Origin: Actinokineospora sp. NBRC 105648 | GTDB lineage: Bacteria; Actinomycetota; Actinomycetes; Mycobacteriales; Pseudonocardiaceae | DNA: 64,000 nucleotides | Reading direction: 5' to 3' | NCBI RefSeq assembly: GCF_030269645.1 | Contig: NZ_BSTR01000026.1 | Coordinates: 48,465-112,464, forward strand | Part shown: positions 50,800 to 60,831 of the stretch, piece by piece | How positions within the stretch are numbered: the stretch's first letter is position 1 | Layout: every line of letters starts with the position of its first letter | Program-made: the position numbers and the translations under genes | Notes under the pieces: generated by a model | Told to the model about the DNA's origin: nothing | Database searches by the model: none | What the model saw: the letters and a program-made list of their open reading frames with translations, nothing else

Positions 50800-51831
50800 T
50801 CAGTAGCCCAGCTCCGGTTTGTAGAGGTTGCGCAGCGGCTGGTTGTCCAACCACCGGCGGAGGTTGTCGCAGAAGATCTCGGTGATCAGTGCGTTCTCGG
50901 TTGCCGCCGTAGACGCCGAGTGTGGCGAGATCAGCACGTTCTCCAGGTCCCATAAGGCCGAGTCGTGCGGCAACGGTTCCACTGCCGCGACGTCCAACGC
51001 CGCTCCCCGCAATCCCCCCGTCCGCAACGCATCGATCATCGCCGGTTCGTCCACCACCCCACCACGAGCGATGTTCACCAGTACCGCCGATGAGGGCAGG
51101 GCGTCGAACTCCGCCTTGCCGAACAGGTTCGCCGTCTGCTCGGTCAGCGGGCATGCCAGCACCACCGCGTCCGTCGTCGGTAGCACGGTTAGTACCTCAC
51201 TGAACTCCACCACCGACGACACCCCAGGCGCCGTCGAGGTTCCGCCGGGGCGGACCGCCCCGACCACCTCGACCCCGAGGCTGGACAGTGTCAGGGCCAC
51301 CTGCCGTCCCACCGCGCCCAGGCCGACCACCAATGCCCGCCTGCCGTGCAGCATCGGTGCTGTGTAGCGCTTCCACTGGTGTCCCGCCTGCCACTCCCGC
51401 AGCAGTGGCACGTCCTTCACGAAGTACAACAACCCCGCCAGCACGAACTCGGTCAGCGGCTTCGCGTGCACTCCCGCCGCCGTGGTCACCGTTACTCGGG
51501 ACAGGTCCAGGGGGAACCGGTCGGTGAAGCGCCCCAGGCCCGCGCTCGTCCCCTGCAACCACCGCAGTCGGGGGAAGTTCGAGTTCACCCGGTCCGGTGC
51601 CCGCCGGTCGAAGTCGAAGCAGATGTCGGCGGTGGCGGCCAGTTCCCACCAGCGCGCTTCCTGCTCCGGGGTCAGCTCGGGCGGTTCGCCCACGTGATCG
51701 GCCGCGTACCGGGGGACCGGCAGCAGCGCGGGCTCGTAGAGGACCTCCACTCTGGGGTCCACCGCCGCGATCCGGTCGACGTGTTCGCGTTCCAGGGGTG
51801 AGCAGATCAGGACTCGCACCTTGTCGGTCAT
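50800..51831 (-). CDS. D-isomer-specific 2-hydroxyacid dehydrogenase
   Basis: A 343-residue NAD(P)-dependent enzyme interconverting 2-oxo acids and D-2-hydroxy acids. The Rossmann motif is ALVVGLGAVGRQVALTL near residue 165. The catalytic Arg is in NIARGGVVDEPAM, the Glu in VAAVEPLPHDSAL and the His in ISPHSAS. It is the last gene of the minus-strand transport operon and overlaps the aminotransferase by ATGA. It could reduce the 2-oxo acid released by that enzyme. Confidence 0.9.
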   Translation of the reverse strand: MTDKVRVLICSPLEREHVDRIAAVDPRVEVLYEPALLPVPRYAADHVGEPPELTPEQEARWWELAATADICFDFDRRAPDRVNSNFPRLRWLQGTSAGLGRFTDRFPLDLSRVTVTTAAGVHAKPLTEFVLAGLLYFVKDVPLLREWQAGHQWKRYTAPMLHGRRALVVGLGAVGRQVALTLSSLGVEVVGAVRPGGTSTAPGVSSVVEFSEVLTVLPTTDAVVLACPLTEQTANLFGKAEFDALPSSAVLVNIARGGVVDEPAMIDALRTGGLRGAALDVAAVEPLPHDSALWDLENVLISPHSASTAATENALITEIFCDNLRRWLDNQPLRNLYKPELGY

Positions 51832-53048
51832 GAGGTCGCTCCGTTCAGGGCCGCCACCATCCGGTCGAGGGCGGCGCTCCAGATCGTCTCGTCGCGGGCG
51901 AAGCAGACGCGGAACTTACCGATGCCCGACGGCCCGAACTGGTAGCCGGGGCTCACGACGACGCCCGCGTCGGCCTGCAGTGCCTTGGCCACCTGGACGT
52001 CGCTGAGGCCCAGGGCGGAGACGTCCGGCCACAGGTAGGCCGTCCCGTTCCCCGGCCGCACGACCAACCCGTCGACCTGGCGCAGTCGTTCGGTGGTCAT
52101 CTCCCGGAGGTTCCGGAGTTCGCCGATGCGCTCGCGGACGAACTCGACGTCGTCGGTGAGCCATCGGGTGAGCACGTGCTGGGCGTAGGCGGGCGCGCGC
52201 AGGCAGGAGATGGCCATGACCTGCTCGACCGCGTCGATCACCTCGGGTGGGGCGACCACGACGCCCACCCGGTAGCCGCTCAGGGACTCGGTCTTGGAGC
52301 CGCCGAGCAGGGTGATGGTGCGGTCGCGCAGTCCCGGCTGCGCGGCCAGGTGGAAGTACGGGGTCTCGTCGTAGACCAGCCTGCAGTACAGCTCGTCGAC
52401 GACCACCAGGAAGTCGTGCGCGACGGCAAGCCTGCCCAGGCCCGCGATCGTCTGTTCGGTGTAGACGGTGCCGGTCGGGTTGTTCGGGTTCGAGGTCAGC
52501 AGCAGCCGGATCCCGCCGCGGGCCAGTGCCTCCAGCGCGGCCAGGTCCAGCTGAGGTCCGGCCGGGTCCTCGACCATCGGGATCCGCACCACCTCGGCAC
52601 CCAGGAAGCGCAGCATCCGCTCCACGAACAGGTACTCCGGGTCGGCCAGCGCCACCACGTCGCCCTCGTTGACCAGCGCGCTCAGCGTGGCGAACAGGCC
52701 GCCCTGGGTGCCCGTGGTCAACGCGATGTCGCGCTCCGGGTGCACATCGATACCGACCAGGGTGGACACCGAACGCGCGCAGACCTTGAGCACCTCGGCG
52801 CTGCCGCGGTAGGCGGTGTACGCGCTCTCGCCGTCGTCCGCCGCGGCCGCGAACACCTGCGCGGCCCAGGCGGGCGGGGGGAACCGCACGGTGTCGAAGT
52901 GCGTGGTGTCCAGCAACCCGTGCCCGGCACCGTCGAGCCGCAGGCTCAGGTCCGCCTCGCGCACCGACATGCCGAGCGCGTCCGAGCGCTCGGGCAGGTG
53001 GGTGCGCAGCAGGCGCCGTGCCTCGACGGAATAGCGGGTCCCCGCCAT
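51828..53048 (-). CDS. PLP-dependent aminotransferase, class I/II
   Basis: A 406-residue fold-type I aminotransferase. The PLP Lys is in LLGGSKTESLSGYRVG. Other motifs are TSNPNNPTGTVY and VVVDELYCRLVY, with the Asp that binds the pyridine nitrogen. The C-terminal Arg is in GKFRVCFARDE. The start MAGTRYSVE at 53048 follows a GAGGGAG ribosome site. It is likely to deaminate the amino acid released by the imported substrate. Specificity cannot be read from the sequence. Confidence 0.9.
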   Translation of the reverse strand: MAGTRYSVEARRLLRTHLPERSDALGMSVREADLSLRLDGAGHGLLDTTHFDTVRFPPPAWAAQVFAAAADDGESAYTAYRGSAEVLKVCARSVSTLVGIDVHPERDIALTTGTQGGLFATLSALVNEGDVVALADPEYLFVERMLRFLGAEVVRIPMVEDPAGPQLDLAALEALARGGIRLLLTSNPNNPTGTVYTEQTIAGLGRLAVAHDFLVVVDELYCRLVYDETPYFHLAAQPGLRDRTITLLGGSKTESLSGYRVGVVVAPPEVIDAVEQVMAISCLRAPAYAQHVLTRWLTDDVEFVRERIGELRNLREMTTERLRQVDGLVVRPGNGTAYLWPDVSALGLSDVQVAKALQADAGVVVSPGYQFGPSGIGKFRVCFARDETIWSAALDRMVAALNGATS

Positions 53049-53095
53049 GTGATTCGCTCCCTCTGGTCGCGGCGCGAGGTCCTCGCGCCGGTCTG

Positions 53096-53839
53096 TCACG
53101 CCCATCTCGATCCCCGGTCGACCACGGTCGCGGTCCCGGTGATGTGCCGGGACTCGTCCGAGGCCAGGAACAGCACCGCGTTCGCCACGTCCGCGGCCGA
53201 CGGCCCCGGGGGCCCGAGCGGGCCGGGGTCGACGCTGTTCGCGCGGACCCCGAAATCCAGCAGTTCCAAGGCGAACGCGCTCACCAGCCCGGCCACGCCG
53301 TGCTTGGCCGCGGCCATGTGCGCGTAGCCCGCCACCGCGCGGTGGGCCAGCGCGGAGCCGATGAACACGATCGAGCCCGACCCCTGCGCCACCATCACCG
53401 GCGCGACCGCCTTCGCGGTCTGCCACACCCCGGTCAGGTTGATGTCGATCATCGTGCGCCACTGCGCCTCGGGCATCTCCCACGCCGTGCCGCGCGAGCG
53501 CACCCCGGCCGCGGGCACCGCGATGTCCAACGACCCCAGCGCCGCGACCCCGGCCCGCACGGCCGCGCCCAGGGCGTCGCCGTCGCGCACGTCGACCAGC
53601 CGGGACACCACGCCCCGGCCCAGCGCGCGCGCCTCGGTGGCCGTCCGGTCCAGTTCGCCCGCGGTGGCCAGCGACTCCGGCACCGTCTCCACCCGGCTGA
53701 CCACGCCGATGTCGAGCAGCACCAGGTCGGCGCCCTCCTCGGCCAGCCGCAGCGCGCACGCCCGGCCGACGCCGCGCGCCGCGCCGGTCACCAGGGCGAC
53801 CTTCCCGGCCACCCGGCCGGCACTGGCCCGGCCGCTCAT
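53096..53839 (-). CDS. SDR family protein with Met in place of the catalytic Tyr
   Basis: A 247-residue SDR. The cofactor motif TGAARGVG is normal and the long insert after strand 2 (LLDIGVVSRVETVPESLATA) resembles the mycofactocin-associated group. Asp of LVDVRD and the catalytic Ser (VFIGSAL) are present. The region that should read YxxxK is YAHMAAAKHGV, so the residue four before Lys is Met and the nearest Tyr is seven before. NNAG is also changed to PAAG. It may bind NAD(P) without normal alcohol oxidation. It overlaps the ABC ATPase gene by ATGA. Confidence 0.87.
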   Translation of the reverse strand: MSGRASAGRVAGKVALVTGAARGVGRACALRLAEEGADLVLLDIGVVSRVETVPESLATAGELDRTATEARALGRGVVSRLVDVRDGDALGAAVRAGVAALGSLDIAVPAAGVRSRGTAWEMPEAQWRTMIDINLTGVWQTAKAVAPVMVAQGSGSIVFIGSALAHRAVAGYAHMAAAKHGVAGLVSAFALELLDFGVRANSVDPGPLGPPGPSAADVANAVLFLASDESRHITGTATVVDRGSRWA

Positions 53840-55893
53840 CGCGGACCGCCGAAGTGGCAGGCCACCGGGTGCCCCTGGCCGCGTTCGACCAGGTCGGGCA
53901 CCTTGTCCACGCACAGCGAACGCTCGGTGTCGGTCAGCGCGCCGAGGAACTTCGGGCAGCGCGTCCGGAACCGGCACCCCGACGGCGGGTTCACCGGGCT
54001 CGGCACGTCGCCGCTGAGCAGGATCCGCTCCCGCAACCGCTCCTTGCGCGGGTCCGGCAGCGGCACCGCGGAGATCAGCGCCTGGGTGTAGGGGTGCGAC
54101 GGGTGGTCGAACACCGCGTCCCGCTCGCCCAGCTCCACCACCCGGCCGAGGTACATCACCGCGACCCGGTCGGCGATGTGCCGCACCACCGACAGGTCGT
54201 GCGCGATGAACAGGTACGACAGCCCGAGCGCGTCCTGCAGGTCCTCCAGCAGGTTGATCACGTCGGCCTGCACCGAGACGTCCAGCGCCGACACCGGCTC
54301 GTCCAGGATCAGCACCCGGGGCCGCAGCGCCAGCGCCCGGGCGATGCCGATCCGCTGCCGCTGCCCGCCGGAGAACTCGTGCGGGTAGCGCTCCGCGCGG
54401 CCGCGCCCCAGCCCGACCGAGGCCAGCAGCTCCAGTGCCCGGACCCGGGCGTCCCGTTTGGACAGACCGTTGATCCGCAGCGGCTCGGCCACCAGGTCGG
54501 CCGCGGTCATCCGCGGGTCCAGCGAGCCCATCGGGTCCTGGAACACGATCTGCAGGTCGCGGGCGTGCTTGCGGCCGCGCACCGCCGCCCCGTCCAGCTC
54601 GACGTGGCCCGCGGTCGGCTCCTCCAGCGACATCAGCAGCTTCGCGATCGTGGACTTGCCCGAGCCGGACTCGCCGACCAGCCCCAGCGTCTCGCCCGCG
54701 GACAGCGAGAACGACACGTCGCAGACCGCGTGCAGCTGCCCGATCTGGCGCCGGAGGAACCCGCCGCCGCGCACCGGGTAGTGCTTCACCAGCCCGGTGG
54801 CGCTCAGCAGCGGCCCCTCGGTCCGAACAGGACGGTCCGCCGTGAGCGCGACCGGCGCGACGACCGGGACGAAGACGTCCTCCGGGCGCTTGTCGGCCAG
54901 CTCCTCGGCGAAGTGGCACGCGGTGAGGTGCCCGTCGACCTCGCGCAGCTCCGGTTCCTCGGTCAGGCACCGCGCACGGGCCAGCGGGCACCGGGGAGCG
55001 AACGCGCAGCCGGGGATCGGTCGGTCGAGCGCCGGGGGAGTGCCCGCGATGGGCGTGAGCCGGGCGCCGAACCGCCCGTCCAGCCTGGGGAGGCTGCCCA
55101 GCAGACCGAGCGTGTACGGCATCCGGGGCCGGTAGAAGACCTCGTCGGCGGTGCCGGTCTCGACGACCTTGCCCGCGTACATGACCACCACCCGGTCGGC
55201 CTGCCCGGCGACCACGCCCAGGTCGTGGGTGATCAGCACCGCCGCCGCCCCGGTCGCCGCGCGCGCCGTGCGCAGCGCGTCGAGCACCTGGGCCTGGATC
55301 GTGACGTCCAGCGCGGTGGTCGGCTCGTCGGCGATGATCACGTCCGGGTCGTTGGCCATCGCGATGGCGATCACCACCCGCTGGCGCATGCCGCCGGAGA
55401 ACTCGTGCGGGTAGTCGCCCACCCGGTCGCGCGCGTTCGGGATCCCCACCAGCTCCAGCAGCTGGACGGCCCGCTCGACCGCGTCGTCCTTGCTGGTCCC
55501 GGGGTGGTGCGCGCGGACCGCCTCGGCCACCTGGAAGCCGACCGAGTACACCGGGTTGAGCGAGGACAGCGGGTCCTGGAAGACCATCGCGACCGACCGG
55601 CCGCGCACCGCCGACATCCCCTTGTCGGCCAGGCCCGCGAGCTCCTGGTCGCGGTAGCGCACCGACCCGCCCATCCGGGCCCCGGGCGGCAGCAGGCCCA
55701 TGACCGCGAGCGCGGTGGCCGACTTGCCGCAGCCGGACTCGCCGACCACGCCGAGGACCTCGCCCTCGCGCAGCGACCAGGACACCCCGCGCACGGCCTG
55801 GACCCGGCCGCGCTCGTCGGGGAACTCCACGGTGAGGTCGCGGACGCGCAGGACCTCCGCTGTGGTGGTCGTCTGGTGCGGTGTCGGGCTCAT
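53836..55893 (-). CDS. Fused oligopeptide ABC transporter ATPase (DppD-DppF type)
   Basis: A 685-residue protein with two ATPase domains. Domain 1: Walker A GESGCGKS, signature FSGGMRQR, Walker [14 protein letters not shown], then the oligopeptide transporter C-terminal Cys motif ([16 protein letters not shown]). Domain 2: Walker A GESGSGKS, signature [20 protein letters not shown] and a second Cys motif ([15 protein letters not shown]). It powers the DppB-DppC pore encoded next to it. Overlaps on both sides are ATGA. Confidence 0.93.
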   Translation of the reverse strand: MSPTPHQTTTTAEVLRVRDLTVEFPDERGRVQAVRGVSWSLREGEVLGVVGESGCGKSATALAVMGLLPPGARMGGSVRYRDQELAGLADKGMSAVRGRSVAMVFQDPLSSLNPVYSVGFQVAEAVRAHHPGTSKDDAVERAVQLLELVGIPNARDRVGDYPHEFSGGMRQRVVIAIAMANDPDVIIADEPTTALDVTIQAQVLDALRTARAATGAAAVLITHDLGVVAGQADRVVVMYAGKVVETGTADEVFYRPRMPYTLGLLGSLPRLDGRFGARLTPIAGTPPALDRPIPGCAFAPRCPLARARCLTEEPELREVDGHLTACHFAEELADKRPEDVFVPVVAPVALTADRPVRTEGPLLSATGLVKHYPVRGGGFLRRQIGQLHAVCDVSFSLSAGETLGLVGESGSGKSTIAKLLMSLEEPTAGHVELDGAAVRGRKHARDLQIVFQDPMGSLDPRMTAADLVAEPLRINGLSKRDARVRALELLASVGLGRGRAERYPHEFSGGQRQRIGIARALALRPRVLILDEPVSALDVSVQADVINLLEDLQDALGLSYLFIAHDLSVVRHIADRVAVMYLGRVVELGERDAVFDHPSHPYTQALISAVPLPDPRKERLRERILLSGDVPSPVNPPSGCRFRTRCPKFLGALTDTERSLCVDKVPDLVERGQGHPVACHFGGPR

Positions 55894-56831
55894 GTGCGGC
55901 TCCGGGACCGAGTGTTGTCGAAGGCGTCGCGCAGGCCGTCGCCGATGAAGTTGACGCACAGCGCGATCACCACGATGAAGAGCCCGGGGAAGTAGAACAG
56001 CCAGGGCCGGGTGGACACCGCGGTCTGGTTCTGGCTGACCAGCAGCCCCAGCGAGGTGTCCGGGGCGCGCACCCCGAAGCCGATGAACGACAGCGCCGTC
56101 TCGGCCAGGATGGCCACCGCGACGATGATCGTCACCGCCACGATGATGGTGCCCATCGCGTTGGGCAGGATGTGCCGGAAGATGATCCGCCACGACCCGG
56201 CGCCGAAGGTGCGGGCGGCGGCGATGAACTCCCGCTCGCGCAGCGAGAGCACCAGCCCGCGCACCAGCCGGGCGACGTAGGGCCAGGTCAGGGCCGCGAG
56301 CACGACGCCGATGAGCAGCCAGCCCTGGCTGCCGGTGGCGACGTTGTTGGCCAGCACGGCGGCCACCGCGATGGCCGGGAAGATCAGCACCAGGTCGGCG
56401 ACCCGCATCATCAGCGTGTCGACCCGGCCGCCGTAGAGCCCGGCGGCGGCGCCCCAGACGCTGCCGAAGATCCCGGACGCGGCGGCGACGAACAGCGCGA
56501 TCTCGATCGAGCGCTGGGTCCCGCGCAGCACCTGGGCGAACAGGTCGTAGCCGGTGGCGTCGGTGCCGAACGGGTGCGCGGCCGAGGGCGGCTGCGAGTT
56601 GTCCGGGGTGAACGTGTCGTACCCGTAGTGCCACAGCGCGCCGCCGACGAAGGCGAGCAGCACCAGCAGCAGGAACACGACCAGGCTCGCGGTGGCCAGC
56701 CGGTGCCGCAGGAACCGGCGCACCACCAGGCGCGCGCGGCTCACCGAGACCGGGTCGCCGCTGCGGTCGTCACGGTCCGGGCCGTCGCCGTGCTCGCCGG
56801 CGCCGGTCACCAGGTGGGTTGTCTCAGCCAA
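55890..56831 (-). CDS. Peptide ABC transporter permease, DppC type
   Basis: A 313-residue permease. The N-terminal OppC-type helix (LATASLVVFLLLVLLAFVGG) is followed by five more helices. The coupling loop is AARTFGAGSWRIIFRHILPN. HPFGTDATGYDLFAQVLRG is the standard DppC extracellular motif. It overlaps the dppB-type gene by 8 bp. Confidence 0.93.
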   Translation of the reverse strand: MAETTHLVTGAGEHGDGPDRDDRSGDPVSVSRARLVVRRFLRHRLATASLVVFLLLVLLAFVGGALWHYGYDTFTPDNSQPPSAAHPFGTDATGYDLFAQVLRGTQRSIEIALFVAAASGIFGSVWGAAAGLYGGRVDTLMMRVADLVLIFPAIAVAAVLANNVATGSQGWLLIGVVLAALTWPYVARLVRGLVLSLREREFIAAARTFGAGSWRIIFRHILPNAMGTIIVAVTIIVAVAILAETALSFIGFGVRAPDTSLGLLVSQNQTAVSTRPWLFYFPGLFIVVIALCVNFIGDGLRDAFDNTRSRSRT

Positions 56832-57801
56832 GGCGGATCCTCCGATCCAGCACCGCGTACAGCAGGTCCGCGATCAGGTTGAACAGCACGACGATCACCG
56901 ACACGAGCAGCAACCAGGCCATCACCGCGTAGATGTCCTTGTCCCGGACCGCGGAGAGCAGGAACGAGCCCATCCCGCGCCACTGGAACACCGTCTCGGT
57001 GATCACCGCGCCGGAGAACAGCACGGCCAGGTCCAGGGCGACCACCGTGGTCAGCGGGATCAGCGCGGTCCGCAGCGCGTGTCTGATGAGGACCTTGCGC
57101 CGGGGCAGCCCCTTGGCCCGGGCCAGCCGCACGTAGTCGCTCTGCTGGACCTCGACCATCGACGAGCGCACGAACCGGCTCCACGGCGCGAAGGTGGTCA
57201 GCGCCAGCACGATCGTCGGCAGCACGATGTGCCCGGCGATGTCGGAGACGTTCGGCCAGAACCCGACCGGGGGCGGGATCGAGGCGTCGCCGACGGTGTA
57301 GAACAGCGTGGTCCCGGCCGCCTCGTTGACGTCGATCGCCTGCTGCTTGAGCAGGATCGCCAGCCAGAACGCGGGCATCGAGAGCAGCAGGAACCCGACG
57401 AAGGTGAACAGGTAGTCGACGAACGAGTACTGCTTCACCGCGCTGATCACGCCGATCACCAGCGCCAGCAGCAGGGCCAGCAGCACCGCGAGCACCACCA
57501 GCCGGACCGAGACCAGCAACCGGGGCCAGATCTCGTGCCCGATGTCGATCCGGTTGACCGAGGGACCCCAGTCGCCGCGGAAGATCCCGCTCAGCCACCG
57601 CCAGTACTGCTCCAGCAGCGGCAGGTCCAGCCGCAGCCGGTGCCGCTCCGCCTCCAGGATCGCGGGCGAGACCGGCGGCTGCTTCGCCTTCAGGTCGCCC
57701 AGCGGGTCACCGGAGGCGCTCACCATCACGAAGGTGATGAACGACCCGACCAGGATGATCGGGATGGTGTGCAGCAGGCGCCGCAGTACGTAGGCCAGCA
57801 T
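56824..57801 (-). CDS. Peptide ABC transporter permease, DppB type
   Basis: A 325-residue permease. It starts MLAYVLRRLLHTIPIILVGS, the usual DppB beginning, and carries the coupling loop YVRLARAKGLPRRKVLIRHA and the helix AVLFSGAVITETVFQWRGMG. ATG 57801 is chosen to match family N-termini; the 15-residue upstream extension is not conserved. It follows the binding-protein gene after a 48-bp hairpin. Confidence 0.93.
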   Translation of the reverse strand: MLAYVLRRLLHTIPIILVGSFITFVMVSASGDPLGDLKAKQPPVSPAILEAERHRLRLDLPLLEQYWRWLSGIFRGDWGPSVNRIDIGHEIWPRLLVSVRLVVLAVLLALLLALVIGVISAVKQYSFVDYLFTFVGFLLLSMPAFWLAILLKQQAIDVNEAAGTTLFYTVGDASIPPPVGFWPNVSDIAGHIVLPTIVLALTTFAPWSRFVRSSMVEVQQSDYVRLARAKGLPRRKVLIRHALRTALIPLTTVVALDLAVLFSGAVITETVFQWRGMGSFLLSAVRDKDIYAVMAWLLLVSVIVVLFNLIADLLYAVLDRRIRLG

Positions 57802-57826
57802 CCGTGCTCCTCGAGCCACAGGTCGA

Positions 57827-57874
57827 GCGCGGCGGTGGCGCCCCACCCCCTGCGAGGGGGCGCCACCGCCGCGC
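57827..57874 (-). terminator. Intra-operon hairpin between binding-protein and permease genes
   Basis: An 18-bp perfect GC stem (57827-57844 with 57857-57874) lies between the solute-binding gene and dppB. It may partly terminate or protect the upstream mRNA so that more binding protein than permease is made. Confidence 0.6.
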
Positions 57875-57882
57875 GGTCGGTG

Positions 57883-59604
57883 TTATCCGCCGAGGCCCCA
57901 CTCGCCGGAGTTGTACGGCGGGCCGAAGTAGGTCCCGTTGGCCCGCACGTTGACCAGGTCGGACTTGTAGGCGAGCAGGTCGGGCACCTGGTAGAGCGGC
58001 AGGATGTAGGCGTCCTCGGTCATCTGCGCGTCCACCCCGTTGAGGTAACCGGCCACATCGGACTCGTCGGTCGCGCCGAGTGCCTTGGTGAGCAGCTCGT
58101 CGACCTTGGCGCTGCTGTAGCCGCCGAAGTTGAGCCCGCCCTTGGTCATGAACGCCTGCGAGTACTGCGTCGAGACGAAGGTCTGGCCGATCCAGCCCAT
58201 CGCGAACAGGTCGAAGTCCTTGCCCGCCTGGTGGGTGACCGTCGCGCCGATCGAGTCGGTCGTCTGCACGTCCACCGTGACGCCGAGCTGCTTGGCGTTG
58301 GTGGCGAACAGCTCGCAGACGGTCTTGAGGATCTGGTTGTTCTGGATGTAGCGCATGGTCAGCGTCGGCACCGGGGTGCCCTTGGGGTCGATGAGCTTGT
58401 CGCCCTCGACCTTGTAGCCCGCCTCGCTCAGGATCGACTTGGCCTTGGCGATGTCACCGGTGCCCAGCGTGCCCAGGTTGTCCTTGTAGCCGGGCTGCTG
58501 CGGCACGTAGATGCGGTTGCGCAGCGGCTTGGCGCCCTCGGAGAACTGCCCGACGGTCTTGGCGATGGTCTGCTGCACGTCGGCCGCGGTGAACAGCGCC
58601 TTGCGCAGCGCCACGTCCTGCATCGCCGGGTTGTTCATGTTGGGCAGGATCATCTGCTTGCGCAGGCCCTCGACCAGCTGGTACTTCACGCCGTTGAGCG
58701 CCTGGACGTTGCGCAGCAGGTCGACCTGCGGGTCCGGGTTGATGATCTGGACCTCGTTGTTCTGCAGGGCGGGCACCTCCTGCGTGGTGTCGGTGATGAC
58801 CCGGAAGACCAGGCTGTCCAACGTGGTTGGCTTGCCGTACCACTTCGGGTTCGGCACCAGCGTCGCGGCCTGGTTGGTGGTCCAGGACTTGAACATGAAC
58901 GGGCCGCCGGACCAGTCCGGGAAGGAGTCCTTGTAGCGGAAGCCGTCGTTGAACGACTTCGCCAGGCCCTCGGGGGTGCCGTCGTCGCCGAGCTTCTTGG
59001 CCACGTGCGCGGGCAGGATCGGGCCGAACAGCGACTTCCAGTCACCGAAGGGCTTGCTCAGCGTGACGGTCACGGTCTTGCCGTCGTCGGAGCCGACCAG
59101 CGAGCTGATGCCGTCGTAGCCCATCGTCGAGGCGACCTCGCACTTCGGGCACACCCGCGGGTCGGAGGCCTTCCACACGTACTCGAAGTCCGCGGCGGTG
59201 ATCTGCGTGCCGTCGTTCCAGACGGCCTTGGGGTTGATCTTGTAGACGAGGGTCTGCGGGGAGGTGCTGGTCTGCTCGGCACTGACCAGCAGGTCCTTGT
59301 TCAGCTCGATCGTCTTGAGGTCGGGCAGCGTGACGAACGGCGCCGGGTCGTAGGCGTCGGCCACCAACTGGGTCGCCACGCCGATGTCGGCCGCCAGCGG
59401 GTTCCAGTCGAGGATGTTGCGCTCGAGGACGTAGGTGATGGTGCCGCCCTGCTTGGCGGTACCCGCGTTGGCGGTGTTCGCCTCGGCCTTGACCTGGTTC
59501 GTGGTGTTCCCGCCGCCGCCGGCCGCGCCACTGCCGCAGCCGGCGGCGAGCAGGACGACGGCCAGTGCGCCGACCAGGGTCCGGGAATGTTTTCGATAAT
59601 CCAT
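57883..59604 (-). CDS. Extracellular solute-binding lipoprotein, peptide/nickel family 5
   Basis: A 573-residue family 5 binding protein. The signal peptide ends in the lipobox LLAAGC, giving lipid-linked Cys23. Mature motifs include INPKAVWNDGTQITAADFEY and FDLFAMGWIGQ. A CPKC pair near residue 155 may form a disulfide. It captures the substrate and hands it to the permease. Family members bind oligopeptides, opines, N-acylated compounds or nickel chelates, so the ligand is open. It is the first gene of the minus-strand operon. ATG 59604 is preferred to the one four codons upstream. Confidence 0.92.
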   Translation of the reverse strand: MDYRKHSRTLVGALAVVLLAAGCGSGAAGGGGNTTNQVKAEANTANAGTAKQGGTITYVLERNILDWNPLAADIGVATQLVADAYDPAPFVTLPDLKTIELNKDLLVSAEQTSTSPQTLVYKINPKAVWNDGTQITAADFEYVWKASDPRVCPKCEVASTMGYDGISSLVGSDDGKTVTVTLSKPFGDWKSLFGPILPAHVAKKLGDDGTPEGLAKSFNDGFRYKDSFPDWSGGPFMFKSWTTNQAATLVPNPKWYGKPTTLDSLVFRVITDTTQEVPALQNNEVQIINPDPQVDLLRNVQALNGVKYQLVEGLRKQMILPNMNNPAMQDVALRKALFTAADVQQTIAKTVGQFSEGAKPLRNRIYVPQQPGYKDNLGTLGTGDIAKAKSILSEAGYKVEGDKLIDPKGTPVPTLTMRYIQNNQILKTVCELFATNAKQLGVTVDVQTTDSIGATVTHQAGKDFDLFAMGWIGQTFVSTQYSQAFMTKGGLNFGGYSSAKVDELLTKALGATDESDVAGYLNGVDAQMTEDAYILPLYQVPDLLAYKSDLVNVRANGTYFGPPYNSGEWGLGG

Positions 59605-59744
59605 GTGCGCTCTCACATCTCTCGTCCGGTTCCCTTGCCGCGGTCCACAGAGTGAACAGGCAGGAATGGTGGACAGACAAGCGAGAGTTGCTGCACAGCC
59701 GCTTTAAGACCTGCTAACCGGGGTCTGACCAGCGGCGATGGGGT

Positions 59745-59757
59745 TTAGCATACCTAA
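59745..59757. promoter_or_regulatory. Possible LysR-type box in the divergent promoter region
   Basis: TTAG, CATAC, CTAA: an inverted repeat of the T-N11-A form, midway between the divergent transport and catabolic operons (59605-59854). The LysR gene at the end of the plus-strand operon could act here. The half-sites are only 4 bp, so the call is weak. Confidence 0.3.
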
Positions 59758-59854
59758 CAGCGCGCGTTTGCGACTTCTGTCTTGTGTTCGGTGAGGCTAC
59801 CCGCGCAGAATCCCAAGCACCGATTCGCCGATATCTCGGCAGCAAGGAGCAGAT

Positions 59855-60796
59855 ATGCAGTCCAACCCCTCGACCCTGGCCGGGGCGATCTCCTGGACCG
59901 ACCACCCGGTCACCTCGTCGCTCGCCTACGGCACCGTGGACGTCCGGGTCGGCACCGTGGGCAGCGGCGGCCCGGTCGGCCTGGTGGTGGCGAGCGTGCA
60001 CGGCGACGAGGGGCCGTGGGGCACGCTCGCGGTCAACCGGCTGCTCGCCGAGACACCGCTGGCCGACCTGGTCGGCACGCTGCGCGTGGTCCCGGTGGCG
60101 CACCCGCTGGCCACCGAGGCCGACGCCCGGCAGACCCACCTCGACCTGCTCGACCTCAACGGCGTCTTCCCCGGCGACCCGAACGGCTCGCACACCCAGC
60201 GGCTGGCGGCGGTGCTCGCCGAGCACGCCGTGGACGGCACCGACATCGTGCTCGACGTGCACGGCGGCGGCAGCTGGAACATCAACTGCTTCACCTACCG
60301 GTTCCCCGGCGGCGAGCACGTGGCCGAGTGGATGGGCACCCCGCTGATCATGGACGGTCCGGACCGCACCACCAGCCTCACCGGCCATGCCCGGTCGCAG
60401 GGGGCGGTGGCGGTCTGGATCGAGATGGGCGGGCGCGGGGAGCACGAGGAGGACCGGGCGGCCACCGTCACCCGGGGCCTGCGCCGCGCGCTGGGCAAGG
60501 CGGGCGTGCTCACCGACGCCGGCCTGCCCGACGAGCCCGGCCTGGTCGGCGGCGAGAAGCGCCCGCTGGCCACCTCGGCGCCGGGCATCTACCAGCCGGT
60601 GCTGCGCGAGTCCGCGCTCGGCGACGTCGTCGACGAGGGCACCGTCATCGGCCACCTGCTGCACCCGGTCACCAGCGAGGTCGTCGAGACCTTCCGCGCC
60701 CCCTTCCCGCGCACCGCGCTCGCGCTGCTGCGGCCCACCCTGGCCCGGATCGAGGCACCCGGGCAGGTCGTCGCCCTGGTCACCGAGATCGCCTGA
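59855..60796 (+). CDS. Succinylglutamate desuccinylase / aspartoacylase-like zinc deacylase (M14 clan)
   Basis: A 313-residue enzyme of the AstE/AspA group. VHGDEGPWG holds the first zinc ligands (H..E), IVLDVHGGGSWN the third His, and VWIEMGGRG the catalytic Glu. These enzymes remove an acyl group from an N-acyl amino acid. It is the first gene of the plus-strand operon, 250 bp from the divergent binding-protein gene. It could release the amino acid from the imported compound. Confidence 0.85.
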   Translation: MQSNPSTLAGAISWTDHPVTSSLAYGTVDVRVGTVGSGGPVGLVVASVHGDEGPWGTLAVNRLLAETPLADLVGTLRVVPVAHPLATEADARQTHLDLLDLNGVFPGDPNGSHTQRLAAVLAEHAVDGTDIVLDVHGGGSWNINCFTYRFPGGEHVAEWMGTPLIMDGPDRTTSLTGHARSQGAVAVWIEMGGRGEHEEDRAATVTRGLRRALGKAGVLTDAGLPDEPGLVGGEKRPLATSAPGIYQPVLRESALGDVVDEGTVIGHLLHPVTSEVVETFRAPFPRTALALLRPTLARIEAPGQVVALVTEIA

Positions 60797-60831
60797 GCCA
60801 CCCTCCCCAGTCCGAACAGGAGCACCACCAC

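Noticed and set aside
56692..59655. A 987-codon plus-strand frame opposite the transport genes
   Set aside because: It is antisense to well-supported binding-protein and permease genes. Its product is Arg/Gly/Gln-rich with no domain pattern, as expected of GC-rich shadow frames.
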